A stretch of DNA of 64,000 bases from Gluconacetobacter liquefaciens (lineage in GTDB: Bacteria; Pseudomonadota; Alphaproteobacteria; Acetobacterales; Acetobacteraceae): assembly GCF_003350405.1 (NCBI RefSeq), contig NZ_QQAW01000005.1:186001-250000 (forward strand). The letters run 5' to 3'. A model generated the notes under the pieces. That model was not told the origin of the DNA, did not search any database, and saw only the letters and a list, made by a program, of their open reading frames with translations. Below are positions 9,181-18,002 of this stretch, in pieces. Position 1 is the first letter of the stretch. Every line of letters begins with the position of its first letter. The position numbers and the translations under genes are program-made.

Positions 9181-10551
9181 ATGTCCGAGATTCGGCTGAA
9201 TGCCTTTGACATGAATTGCGTGTCGCACCAGGCCAGCGGCCTGTGGCGGCATCCGCGCGACCGGTCGGGGACTTACAACACCATCCGCTACTGGACCGAT
9301 CTGGCGCGGCTGCTGGAGCGTGGCCTGTTCGACGGGCTGTTCCTGGCCGATGTGCTGGGCGTGTATGACGTGTATGGCGGCAATGCGGATGCCGCCCTGC
9401 GCAATGCGTCGCAGGTGCCCGTCAACGATCCGGCGATGCTGATTTCGGCCATGGCGGCGGTGACGGAGAACCTGGGATTTGGCCTGACCTCTACGTTGTC
9501 TTTCGAGCCGCCCTATCCGTTCGCGCGGCGCATGTCGACGCTGGATCATCTGACGCAAGGGCGGATCGGCTGGAATATCGTGACCGGCTATCTGGACAGT
9601 GCGGCGCGGGGTACCGGGCAGGCGCGACAGGTGGCGCATGACACGCGCTATGACATTGCCGACGAATATCTGCATCTGGTCTATCGGCTGTGGGAAGAAA
9701 GCTGGCAGGACGATGCGGTTCTGCGCGATGCGGCGCGGGGGATCTTTACGGACCCGGCGAAGGTGCGGCGGATCGTGCATGAGGGCGAATATTTCAAGCT
9801 GGATGCGATCCATCTGTGCGAGCCTTCGGCGCAGCGGACGCCGGTTCTCTATCAGGCCGGGGCGTCTTCCCGTGGCCGGGCTTTCGCCGCGCGGCATGCG
9901 GAGTGTGTGTTCGTCGCCGGGCCTTCGGCGCCGGTGGTGGCGAACGCTGTCGCGGATCTGCGGGCGCGGGCCCGGCAGGAAGGGCGGCACGCGGGGGACC
10001 CGCTGATCTTCTCGCTGCTCACCATCATTACCGGATCGGATGACGAGGCCGCGCAGGCCAAATGGCAGGAATATCGGCGGTATGTGAGCCTGGAGGGGGC
10101 GCTGACGCTGCTGTCGGGGTGGACGGGGATTGATTTTGCGCAGTACGCGCCGGACGATCCGGTGCGGCATATCCGCAATGACGCGATCCATTCCGCTGTC
10201 GATGCGCTGACGGTAGAGGACCCTGGCCGGGTGTGGACGGTGCGGGAACTGGCGGAACATGCTGCGATCGGCGGCATGGGCACCACCATTGTCGGCGGGC
10301 CGGAGCGGGTTGCCGACCTGCTGGAGGAATGGATGGTGCGGACCGGTGTGGACGGGTTCAATCTGGCATATGCCGTGACGCCGGAAAGCTTTGCCGATGT
10401 AGTGGAGTATGTGGTGCCGGTGCTGCAACGGCGTGGCATCTACAAGCGGGATTATCGGCCCGGTACCCTGCGTGAGAAACTGTTCGGGCGTGGAGACCGG
10501 CTGGGTGTGGACCATCCGGCCAGCCGCGTGCGCCATACGGAGACGGCATGA
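9181..10551 (+). CDS. LLM-class flavin-dependent monooxygenase, NtaA/SnaA/DszA family (second copy)
   Basis: 456 residues, a paralogue of the protein at 3563. The same family segments appear: LNAFDMNCVSHQASGLW at the start, WTDLARLLERGLFDGLFLADVLG, RRMSTLDHLTQGRIGWNIVTGY, and ERVADLLEEWM-x-x-TGVDGFN near the C-terminus. It needs reduced flavin from a partner reductase. It begins 11 bp after the TonB receptor and overlaps the following FAD-protein gene by 4 bp. Two DszA-type enzymes beside SsuD suggest that several organosulfur or sulfone substrates are handled by the island. The individual substrate is unknown. Confidence 0.88.
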   Translation: MSEIRLNAFDMNCVSHQASGLWRHPRDRSGTYNTIRYWTDLARLLERGLFDGLFLADVLGVYDVYGGNADAALRNASQVPVNDPAMLISAMAAVTENLGFGLTSTLSFEPPYPFARRMSTLDHLTQGRIGWNIVTGYLDSAARGTGQARQVAHDTRYDIADEYLHLVYRLWEESWQDDAVLRDAARGIFTDPAKVRRIVHEGEYFKLDAIHLCEPSAQRTPVLYQAGASSRGRAFAARHAECVFVAGPSAPVVANAVADLRARARQEGRHAGDPLIFSLLTIITGSDDEAAQAKWQEYRRYVSLEGALTLLSGWTGIDFAQYAPDDPVRHIRNDAIHSAVDALTVEDPGRVWTVRELAEHAAIGGMGTTIVGGPERVADLLEEWMVRTGVDGFNLAYAVTPESFADVVEYVVPVLQRRGIYKRDYRPGTLREKLFGRGDRLGVDHPASRVRHTETA

Positions 10552-11981
10552 CGGATTCAGTGCCCAGGATTGCCATTATCGGCGGCGGTTTCAGCGGGGC
10601 GGCGATTGCGTGGCATCTGACGAACGGGGACGCTTCGCTACCGCCTGTAACGGTATTCGAGCCGCGTGAGGCTTTGGGGCAGGGGGTGGCGTATGGGGCG
10701 CGCGATCCGCGCCACCGCATCAATGTGCCGGCCGCGCGGATGAGCCTGACCACGGCCGTGCTGGACGATTTCGACGGCTGGTTGCGAGCGGATGGTGCGC
10801 TGGAGGCTGACCCCGACGCCGTGTTGCCCAACGGCGCGGCCTATCCCGCGCGGTCGGTGTTCGGGCGGTATGTGGCGGCGCGGCTGGCACCGCGCCTGGC
10901 CAGCGGGCAGGTGGTGCATCGGCGGGTGCGCGTGACGGAGGTGACGCCCCGGCCGGGAGGCGGGTGGTGGATCGCGACCGATGACGGCGAACGGACTGAG
11001 GCCGGGATCGTGGTGATTGCGACCTCGCACCCCGCCCCGGCACCGCCGGTGGCGCTGGCCGGGCTGGCTGGGGACGGGGGGCGGCTGGTTGTCGACCCGT
11101 GGGCTGTCGGGGCGCTGGAGGCGATCGGCACGGAGGACCGGGTGCTGATCGTGGGCACCGGGTTGAGCATGGCGGATGTGGTGGCGTCGTTGGATGCGGC
11201 CGGGCATCGGGGAGAGATCGTGGCCCTGTCGCGCCGGGGGCAGGTGTCGCAGGCGGATCTGAGCGACGTGACCGATGCTTGGGGGGATTTTTCCACCGAC
11301 CCGGAGACGACCGCGCGCGGGGTGCTGGGCAGGGTGCGGCGCGCTTTGGGCGAGGACCCGGCGCGGCCGTGGCAGACGGTCTTCAATGCCGTGCGCCGGC
11401 AGGCCGGGGCGATCTGGGCGGCGTTGCCGGTGGTGGAGCGGCGGCGGCTGGTGCGGCATGCGCGCCCGTTCTGGGATACGCGGCGCTTTCGCATCGCGCC
11501 GCAGGTGGAGCAGGTGCTGCGGCGACGGATCGCGGAGGGCACGCTGCATGTGCTGGCCGCGCGGATCGATGCCGCCGCCCGTGACGGGGACGGGTTTGCC
11601 GTGACGCTGCGCCGGCGGGGTGGCGAGCAGGAGGTTGCCTCGTTCGATGCGGTGGTGACGACGACCGGGCCGGATCATGCGCGTATCCTGTCATCCCAGC
11701 CGTTTCTGGCCGGGTTGGCCCGGCGGGGGTTGCTGCGGGCCGACCCGGTGGGGCTGGGGGTGGACACCGATCGGGAGGGCCATGCGCTGTCGGCGGACGG
11801 TGTGGCCGAGGCGAGCCTGTTCGTCGCCGGGCCGCTGTCGCGCGGGACGTTCGGGGAACTGATGGGCCTGCCTGAAGTGACGGCGAATGCGGAGATGATC
11901 GCGGCGACCATCCTGCGGGCGGTGGTACCGGTGACGCCGCCGGGTGAGCGGGCGGTGGTGGGGCTGCCGTCCGGCGTGTAG
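10548..11981 (+). CDS. FAD/NAD(P)-binding protein (YdhS-like, NAD_binding_9 family)
   Basis: 477 residues. The N-terminus has a Rossmann motif IAIIGGGFSGAA, followed by the HRINVPAARMSL segment typical of YdhS-like FAD/NAD(P)-binding proteins. A second nucleotide-binding motif, VLIVGTGLSMADVV, lies near residue 200. The family is poorly characterised; its members look like flavoprotein oxidoreductases or hydroxylases. The ATGA overlap with the upstream NtaA-type monooxygenase shows co-translation and implies a shared pathway, perhaps reduction or hydroxylation of an organosulfur intermediate. No cysteine and only five methionines are present. It ends 43 bp from the convergent PepSY gene. Confidence 0.8.
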   Translation: MTDSVPRIAIIGGGFSGAAIAWHLTNGDASLPPVTVFEPREALGQGVAYGARDPRHRINVPAARMSLTTAVLDDFDGWLRADGALEADPDAVLPNGAAYPARSVFGRYVAARLAPRLASGQVVHRRVRVTEVTPRPGGGWWIATDDGERTEAGIVVIATSHPAPAPPVALAGLAGDGGRLVVDPWAVGALEAIGTEDRVLIVGTGLSMADVVASLDAAGHRGEIVALSRRGQVSQADLSDVTDAWGDFSTDPETTARGVLGRVRRALGEDPARPWQTVFNAVRRQAGAIWAALPVVERRRLVRHARPFWDTRRFRIAPQVEQVLRRRIAEGTLHVLAARIDAAARDGDGFAVTLRRRGGEQEVASFDAVVTTTGPDHARILSSQPFLAGLARRGLLRADPVGLGVDTDREGHALSADGVAEASLFVAGPLSRGTFGELMGLPEVTANAEMIAATILRAVVPVTPPGERAVVGLPSGV

Positions 11982-12024
11982 GCGGTTTCGGACGCGGTGG
12001 GGAGGCGGCGCTGCCTATCCGGGC

Positions 12025-13209
12025 CTATCCGGTGGCGGTGGTCGTTTCGTCATCGGGTGCGCGGCCGAGGGCGCGCAGGCGTGGTTGGGCGGGAAGCCTG
12101 TGCTTTCCGACCCACAGAATGAGGCCGCTGACCAGGACCATGATGGTGCCGAGATCGAGCATGGCCCAGATGATTTTCAGGGGCATGGCGCCATAATCGC
12201 CGAAATGCAGGGGGCGGGAGATTTCGAGGGCCCGCAGATACCAGGGCATGGGCACGATCGCCGTGACCCGGCCGGTGCGTGCATCGACCAGGAGCGGGGT
12301 AAACAGGCGGGCGGTCAGGGGCGTGTTGCCTTTGGTCCATATGACATAATGATAGGGCGTGCCCATGCGCGAGCCGGGGAAGATCGCGCTGATGACCCGG
12401 CGATCCGGCAGAGCGGCCTGTGCGGCGCGGAAGGCGGCGTCGAGTGACGTGCGGTCGGCGGCGGCTATGGGTGGGCGGCCCCGCCAGGTGCGCAACATGG
12501 CCTGTACGTCCGATGCCTGCCAGACGGCGAACAGGGGCGTGGAAAGCTCGTTCAGCGTGCCTGTCAGCCCGACCACGCCCATCCATGCCGCGAGCACGAT
12601 GCCGAGCAGGTTGTGCAAGTCCAGCCATGCCATGCGGGTGCCGCGATCGCGCCGCAGGGTGCCGAAGGGCAGGCGCTTCATGAACGGTCGGTACAGAACG
12701 ATGCCGGACAGGATGGCGGCCGCGAGGAAGAGGGACATGAGACCCATGAACAGGTTGCCGGGCAAGCCTGTGAACAGGTCCGTATGCACATGCAGCATGA
12801 GGGGCAGAAAGCCGCTCCGCGCGCCGCTGAAGGCGGTGCTGTCGCGGAGAAGCATGCCGGTATGGGCATCGAATTTCAGGAAATGGGCGATGCGCGGGTC
12901 CTGGTTGTATGCGGGCCATGACGGCGCCATGCCGATCACGATCCGGGGGGCGTCGTCATCGACGAAGGCCGAGACGACGACCTGGTCCGGATTGTGCCGG
13001 CGTGCCGAATCCAGCACCGTTTCGACGGGCTGCGTGGGTGTGCCTGGCGCCACCTGCGCGTAGGGCTGCGACGTATCCAGCCAGTCGCTGATTTCCTCGC
13101 GGAAGATCAGCGGCAGGCCGGTGACGCAGATGAGCAGCAGGAACAGCGTGCTGACGAGGCTGGTCCATTTGTGAACGAGAAACCAGCAGCGCAACGTGTG
13201 GGCCTTCAT
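12025..13209 (-). CDS. PepSY-associated TM-helix membrane protein
   Basis: 394 residues from ATG 13209, which has a GGGACAG sequence upstream; the earlier ATG at 13248 lacks a ribosome-binding site. The first helix (about residues 10-35, HKWTSLVSTLFLLLICVTG) and later helices (NLFMGLMSLFLAAAILSGIV, LHNLLGIVLAAWMGVVG, C-terminal IIWAMLDLGTIMVLVSGLILWVG) frame periplasmic PepSY-like segments. Proteins of this family are usually encoded beside TonB siderophore receptors and are thought to act as inner-membrane reductases or accessory factors in ferric-siderophore use. Here it follows the STN-type receptor on the same strand, 55 bp downstream, consistent with that role. Confidence 0.88.
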   Translation of the reverse strand: MKAHTLRCWFLVHKWTSLVSTLFLLLICVTGLPLIFREEISDWLDTSQPYAQVAPGTPTQPVETVLDSARRHNPDQVVVSAFVDDDAPRIVIGMAPSWPAYNQDPRIAHFLKFDAHTGMLLRDSTAFSGARSGFLPLMLHVHTDLFTGLPGNLFMGLMSLFLAAAILSGIVLYRPFMKRLPFGTLRRDRGTRMAWLDLHNLLGIVLAAWMGVVGLTGTLNELSTPLFAVWQASDVQAMLRTWRGRPPIAAADRTSLDAAFRAAQAALPDRRVISAIFPGSRMGTPYHYVIWTKGNTPLTARLFTPLLVDARTGRVTAIVPMPWYLRALEISRPLHFGDYGAMPLKIIWAMLDLGTIMVLVSGLILWVGKHRLPAQPRLRALGRAPDDETTTATG

Positions 13210-13264
13210 CGTTCTGTCCCGTGGTCTGTTCCGGTGTCGGGCTGTCATGGGATGGCGTGTGTTT

Positions 13265-15712
13265 TCACCACCGGTATTTCAGTCCGCCGATGATCTGGCG
13301 GCCGGCGGCCCAGGTGCAGAAGGATGTGGAACTGCACGACGAAATATAGTGATTGTCGGCCAGGTTGGTCATGTTGAAGGACAGGGTGGTGCCCCTGAGC
13401 GTCGGGACGGCGTTGCCGAGTTCGTAGCGCACGGCGAGGTCGGCGACGACGGCTGACGGCACCTTGAGCGTGTTGTCGACGCTGCCGTAGGAACTGCCGA
13501 CATAGCGGGCGCCACCGCTGAGTTGCAGGCCGGTGAAGGCCCCCCGGTCGACCGTATAGTCCAGCCATAGGGATGCGGCGTTGCGTGGGATGCCGACCGG
13601 GGATTTGTCGTGCGCGGTGTTGCTTCGGGTATTCAGAAGATCGGTGTATGTATAGGAGCCGATCAGTTGCAGGTTTTTCGTCAGGTCGGCATGGGCCTCG
13701 ACCTCGAAGCCCTGCGAGCGGATCTGGCCTGTCAGGATGCTGAAGCCGGCATGGAGCGGATCGGTGGTGGCGACGTTGTTCTGCATCAGGTGAAAGGCCG
13801 AGGCCGTGACGAACGCATTCATGCCCCGTGGCTGGAACTTGATGCCGGCCTCGTACTGTTCACCCGTCGTCGGTTTGAAGACGTTGCCGCCATAGTCGGA
13901 ACCCGTCTGCGGCTGGAAGGATGTCGCGTAGCTGAAATAGGGGGCCAGGCCGTTGTCGAACTGGTACACGCCGCCGGCGCGCCAGGTGAAGGCGCGGGTG
14001 AACTGGTCGTAGGTCGTCTTGCCGGTCTTGAAGGAGCGGAAATCGAGGCCGGCCCAGTCTTCGCGCAGACCGAGAAGGAAGGACCAGTGCCTTATGTCGA
14101 TCTGGTCCTGGGCGTAGAGGCCGGCCTGCTGGAGGGAAAAGGCGCCCGATGTTGCCAGCATCGTCCCCAGCGCCGGCGAGGGAATCGATAATCCATAGAC
14201 GGGATGAAGGATGTTCAGGGCCGGGGCGGACGATCCGGCATAGAAATCGTGATCGTAGGCCATGTTCTGGTAATCGACGCCGACCAGGATGTGCTGGGAA
14301 ACCGGGCCCGTGCGGAACCTGGCGGAAAACTGGTTGTCCAGCGTGTGGGCGTTGACCGTGCCTTGGTTGAGATAGGGGATGCGGGCCAGGCTGGTCTGGT
14401 CGGCGGTGGCGTAGCCGTTGGTCTGCAGATACGCGATCTTGGCCGAATTATGCAGGAAGCGGTAACTCTGCCGGAACGAGAAGATATGGCTGAAGCGATG
14501 TTCGAAGATATAGCCGATCGATTCCTGCATCTTGTGAAGGCTGTCGAAGGACGGGTCGCTGGCGTCGAGCCGTCGTGGGATCGAAACCTTGCCGGGCAGG
14601 ACGGTGCCGACCGCGGGGACCGAGTTGTAGCTGCCGGCATCCGGGTCGGCCTGATACTGGGCATAGACCGTCAGGCTGGTATCGGCCGTGGGACGCCAGG
14701 TGAGGCTGGGGGCGACGGCGAAACGTTCGTTGTGGATGTGGTCGATCGCGGTGCCGGTCCGAAAGGCGTCGAACGTCAGCCGATAGAGCCATTTCTGTTG
14801 CCGGTCGATGGCGCCGGCGAAATCCATGAAGCCCTGGACGCGGCCGTAATTGCCGGTTTCGACCCCGATTTCGTGCAATCGGGTGGCCGTCGGCATCTTG
14901 CTGACCAGGTTGATCGTGCCGCCGGGTGAGCCCTGGCCGTACAGGACCGAGGACGGGCCGTGCAGAAATTCGACCCGTTCGAGCAGGTAGGGATCGTAGG
15001 TCGTGACATTGTAGCCGAAGCCGCCCAGCGGGCCGGGGGTGTGCAGGCCGTTCCAGAATTCGTCGACGAGGAAGCCCCGCGCATAGAGATACTGGAGGGC
15101 GTTGTTGTTGGTGCCCCGGACTTCGGAATTGACGCCGGCCGTGTAGCGCAGGGCTTCGGCGACGCTCTGGACGTTCTGCAACCGCATCTGGTCGTTCGTG
15201 ACCGAGGAGATGAATTGCGGGACCTTGATGAGCGGTGTGTCGGTCTTGGTGCCCGATATGCCGTCATGCGCCACCATGCCGGTAACGGGCCGGCCGAGTA
15301 TCGCCGTGGTTGCGTCCTGGCGTTCGGGCGCCGCACCCTGGACCCGTACCGGGCCGAGGGTGATGGTGTCGGTGGCCTTGCCGACGATGAAATAGCCCGG
15401 GCGGCTCTGCCGTGCCGCCAGCCCGTGGCCGGCGAGGATCTGCCCCAGTGCCGAGGGAATGGAATACACTCCGTGCAGGCCGGGCGACGTCATGCCCTGT
15501 ACCGCGTCGGCGTCGTATTGGAGTTTGGTGCCGGTGCTGGTTGCGAACTGTCGCAGGACACCGGCGAGCGGGCCTGCCGCGATGTCGAGCCTGACAAGCG
15601 GGGCCTGTGCGGCCGGCGTATCGGCGCATGCCGGACCGGCGATACCGGCGAGGACGCCGCATGTCACGACCACGGCCGCGCCGAAGCGGGCTGTGGAGCC
15701 AGAGATACCCAT
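13265..15712 (-). CDS. TonB-dependent siderophore receptor with STN signalling domain
   Basis: 815 residues. A signal peptide ends at about residue 31 (GPACA-DTP). It is followed by a secretin/TonB N-terminal (STN) domain (about 38-115: LDIAAGPLAGVLRQFA, ALGQILAGHGLAARQ), a plug domain (LIKVPQFISSVTNDQM, YLYARGF, VEFLHGPSSVLYGQGSPGGTINLVSK) and a beta-barrel ending in aromatic Trp (GGLKYRW). This is the architecture of signal-transducing ferric-siderophore receptors such as FecA and FpvA. The STN domain would contact the FecR-like protein encoded at 15960-16967, upstream on the same strand, which in turn controls the sigma factor at 17077. Substrate is probably a ferric siderophore, identity unknown. 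Confidence 0.93.
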   Translation of the reverse strand: MGISGSTARFGAAVVVTCGVLAGIAGPACADTPAAQAPLVRLDIAAGPLAGVLRQFATSTGTKLQYDADAVQGMTSPGLHGVYSIPSALGQILAGHGLAARQSRPGYFIVGKATDTITLGPVRVQGAAPERQDATTAILGRPVTGMVAHDGISGTKTDTPLIKVPQFISSVTNDQMRLQNVQSVAEALRYTAGVNSEVRGTNNNALQYLYARGFLVDEFWNGLHTPGPLGGFGYNVTTYDPYLLERVEFLHGPSSVLYGQGSPGGTINLVSKMPTATRLHEIGVETGNYGRVQGFMDFAGAIDRQQKWLYRLTFDAFRTGTAIDHIHNERFAVAPSLTWRPTADTSLTVYAQYQADPDAGSYNSVPAVGTVLPGKVSIPRRLDASDPSFDSLHKMQESIGYIFEHRFSHIFSFRQSYRFLHNSAKIAYLQTNGYATADQTSLARIPYLNQGTVNAHTLDNQFSARFRTGPVSQHILVGVDYQNMAYDHDFYAGSSAPALNILHPVYGLSIPSPALGTMLATSGAFSLQQAGLYAQDQIDIRHWSFLLGLREDWAGLDFRSFKTGKTTYDQFTRAFTWRAGGVYQFDNGLAPYFSYATSFQPQTGSDYGGNVFKPTTGEQYEAGIKFQPRGMNAFVTASAFHLMQNNVATTDPLHAGFSILTGQIRSQGFEVEAHADLTKNLQLIGSYTYTDLLNTRSNTAHDKSPVGIPRNAASLWLDYTVDRGAFTGLQLSGGARYVGSSYGSVDNTLKVPSAVVADLAVRYELGNAVPTLRGTTLSFNMTNLADNHYISSCSSTSFCTWAAGRQIIGGLKYRW

Positions 15713-15750
15713 CCGTGAATCCTTCCCGGGCGTGCAGGCCCGGAATCGTC

Positions 15751-15768
15751 GTTAAGAAAAATTCGCAA
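15751..15768 (-). promoter_or_regulatory. Fur-like motif upstream of the siderophore receptor
   Basis: On the minus strand the site reads TTGCGAATTTTTCTTAAC. It lies 39 bp before the receptor start codon. It closely matches the site TTGCAAATAATTCTTAAT found upstream of the sigma-factor gene in the same iron-uptake unit. The repeated sequence and gene context suggest an iron-responsive repressor (Fur-type) operator; the assignment is inference. Confidence 0.4.
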
Positions 15769-15959
15769 TTGCAACTGCTAGACGGGATCGGAAGGGCGAG
15801 AGTTAACAGGGGACGGCGATTTTTTTTGTCGTGCGCCGCATGCAGGCTTGGTGCCCGTGACGAGCGGCGAGGATGCGGAGGTAGCGAGGCATGGCGTGGG
15901 GATCGCCGGCCGCCAGCCGTGGCGCCTGTGCGGGACTGGCGCTATGGGCCATCAGGCCA

Positions 15960-16967
15960 TCAGGGCGTGCGCGGCGTGTCTCGGAAGGACATGACGAGCA
16001 GATGGCCGCCAAATTCGCTGACCGATGCGCCGTGTGCCTCGCCCAGCATCCGCAGGGCATCGGCCGGGTGTCGCAGGTCGTAGACGCCGCCGACGCGCTG
16101 CATGGCGGGAAGGGGGCCGTGTACCACCACATATCCGGGATAATAGCGGCGGAACGTCGCGATCAGATCGGCCAGGGACGTGCTGTCGACGGACAGCAAT
16201 CCGGAATGCCACGACCCGATGGTCGCGGGATCGACGTGCTGCCGGCCGATATGCGCCGAGCCTTCCGTCAGTTCGATCTGCTCGCCGGTGGCAAGACGTG
16301 TTTCTTCCGGCAGGCCCGCAGTGGGCGCCATGACGCCGACCATGCCTTCGCGAACCGCGACGCGGCGGCGGGGGCCGTTTCTTTCCACCTCGAAGATGGT
16401 GCCGATATCGCGGGTGGTCATGGAACCGGCGCGGACCAGGAAGGGGCGGCGGTCGTCGTGCCTGACCGTAAAAAGGGCCTCGCCCCGGATCAGCGTGACC
16501 TGGCGCCGGTCTGCCGCCATGCGGATGGAAATCGCGGTTTCCGCACTCAGCAGGATCTCGGACCCGTCCGCCAGCGTGAGCTGGCGGCTGCCCGCGACGC
16601 CGGTCGTGTAGTCGGCCCTGAACCGGTCATAGAGCGTGGGGCCCAGGGAGACGGCCATGACCAGTGTCGCCGCGATCGCCGTGGCGGCGGCGAGAGGCCG
16701 GCGGAAAGGCGGTCGGCGCGCGGAAATGGCCGGGATGGCGCGCGGGCGCGGAACTGAGTGGCGAGGGGCGGCGCCTTCCGCCCTGACGGCGGCACCTGCG
16801 AGCCGTCTGATACGCTCGGCCTTGCGCCAGGCCTGTCCGTTTTCCGGGCTGGCATCCTGCCATGCCTGGCAGGCAGCCCGTAGGGCCGGGTCGTCAGGCG
16901 CGTCCGTCAGGCGGATCTGCCAGGAAATGGCCTCATCCGTCGGGTCCGGTCCGGGATGCGTTGTCAT
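15960..16967 (-). CDS. FecR-family anti-sigma factor / signal transducer
   Basis: 335 residues from ATG 16967. A longer frame back to 17102 would add a proline-rich stretch with no family counterpart and would overlap the sigma gene. The N-terminal cytoplasmic FecR_N-like part (DEAISWQIRLTD, W-x-x-A-S-P-ENGQAW, about residues 10-50) precedes one transmembrane helix (about 95-112, AAATAIAATLVMAVSLG). The periplasmic FecR domain follows (G-SRQLTLADGS, VTLIRGEALFTV, FLVRAGSMTTRDIGTIFEV). FecR proteins sense the loaded receptor through its STN domain and control a cognate ECF sigma factor. Sigma, FecR and receptor lie consecutively on the minus strand. Confidence 0.92.
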   Translation of the reverse strand: MTTHPGPDPTDEAISWQIRLTDAPDDPALRAACQAWQDASPENGQAWRKAERIRRLAGAAVRAEGAAPRHSVPRPRAIPAISARRPPFRRPLAAATAIAATLVMAVSLGPTLYDRFRADYTTGVAGSRQLTLADGSEILLSAETAISIRMAADRRQVTLIRGEALFTVRHDDRRPFLVRAGSMTTRDIGTIFEVERNGPRRRVAVREGMVGVMAPTAGLPEETRLATGEQIELTEGSAHIGRQHVDPATIGSWHSGLLSVDSTSLADLIATFRRYYPGYVVVHGPLPAMQRVGGVYDLRHPADALRMLGEAHGASVSEFGGHLLVMSFRDTPRTP

Positions 16968-17076
16968 CACGCTCGTTCGTATTCGCGTCGGGCCGGAAAA
17001 GGAAGGGGGCCGGAGCGGCCGTGCCGGTGGAGGCGGGCAGCCGTGGGCAGGGATGATGGCGGCATCGGAGCGATCG

Positions 17077-17634
17077 TCACGCCTCCGCGTCGAATGCGTC
17101 ATTCAGGCGCCGGGCCGCCGTGCGGATCATGATGCTGACCCTGGGGCAGGATATGCCCAGTATTTCGGCGACCTCGCGCTGGGTGTGACCCTGGATCTGA
17201 TGCAGTTCGAAGGCCTGACGCGTGCGGGGCGGCAGGGTTTGCAGGATGGCGATCACCTTGCGCAGTTCGTCGCGGCCCGCGACCTCCTGTTCGGGCGTGG
17301 TGACGCCGGTGAGCGTGTCGCCGGGAGGGGGTGAGGCGGCCGACTGGCCTTCGTCCTCATGACGGCTGCGGGGGGATGCGCGGCGATGTTCTTCCCGCGC
17401 GATGTCGCGCCGGGCGTCGAGGGCAAGGCGGTAGACGACGCTCCACAGATACTGGAAGGGACGGCGTACGACGGAGCCCGCGGCCTGGCCCTCTGCGGCC
17501 CGCATGCGGAAATAGGCGTCCTGGACGATGTCCTCGCCCTTCCAGCGGCAGCCGACCACGCGGGTTGCGAGCGAGAGCAGCCGGGAGCGATGCGTGAGAT
17601 AGGCCTGCAGAAGCGGCTCATCCACATAGGTCAA
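17077..17634 (-). CDS. ECF sigma factor, FecI type
   Basis: 185 residues, starting at TTG 17634, which is preceded by AAGGAG with 7-bp spacing; no in-frame ATG is available near the conserved start. Sigma region 2 is visible (GEDIVQDAYFRM, PFQYLWSVVYRLALDARR) and region 4 follows (LPPRTRQAFELHQIQG, TQREVAEILGISCPRVSIMI). FecI-type sigma factors transcribe TonB receptor genes in response to a ferric siderophore. The downstream FecR and STN receptor genes are the expected partners. A Fur-like motif lies about 100 bp upstream, suggesting iron repression. Confidence 0.92.
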   Translation of the reverse strand: MTYVDEPLLQAYLTHRSRLLSLATRVVGCRWKGEDIVQDAYFRMRAAEGQAAGSVVRRPFQYLWSVVYRLALDARRDIAREEHRRASPRSRHEDEGQSAASPPPGDTLTGVTTPEQEVAGRDELRKVIAILQTLPPRTRQAFELHQIQGHTQREVAEILGISCPRVSIMIRTAARRLNDAFDAEA

Positions 17635-18002
17635 CGCTGGGCTCCTTTACCCGGAAACCTTCACGATCTCGGTTTCCCGCCATGTGCGGACCCTCTGGCC
17701 GCGCGGGTTCCGCAATGGCACGGGAAATTAGAGATTGCAAATAATTCTTAATACAGGCCCGGGCGAGGCAGGTGTGCCGTCCGTGGCCTTGAGTGGCCTC
17801 GATCCGCTGTCGTCGGTGATGTGGACCTGTGCGCAGGCCCGGGGGCCGTGAGGGAGCGACGTGCCCGTCGGGAACGGAGCGTGTTTCAGGCACGACATAT
17901 TCAGGACATACGGCAGCAAAGAAGGCCGATTAGACACGGGTGGCGGGATCGTTCGGTGCAAAGCGTGGGTGCCCGGCGACCGGAACCGGAAGGAGAAAGA
18001 CG
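17635..18002. other. Intergenic region upstream of the sigma gene and the small membrane protein
   Basis: 368 bp between the sigma-factor gene and the start of a small plus-strand gene. The only recognised element is the Fur-like site at 17735-17752. No larger open frame here has a credible ribosome-binding site. Confidence 0.5.
17735..17752 (-). promoter_or_regulatory. Fur-like motif upstream of the ECF sigma gene
   Basis: TTGCAAATAATTCTTAAT as read on the plus strand, inside a locally AT-rich stretch about 100 bp before the sigma start codon. It matches, in the other orientation, the 15751-15768 site in front of the siderophore receptor at most positions. Repetition before two iron genes supports a shared iron-responsive operator. 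Confidence 0.4.
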
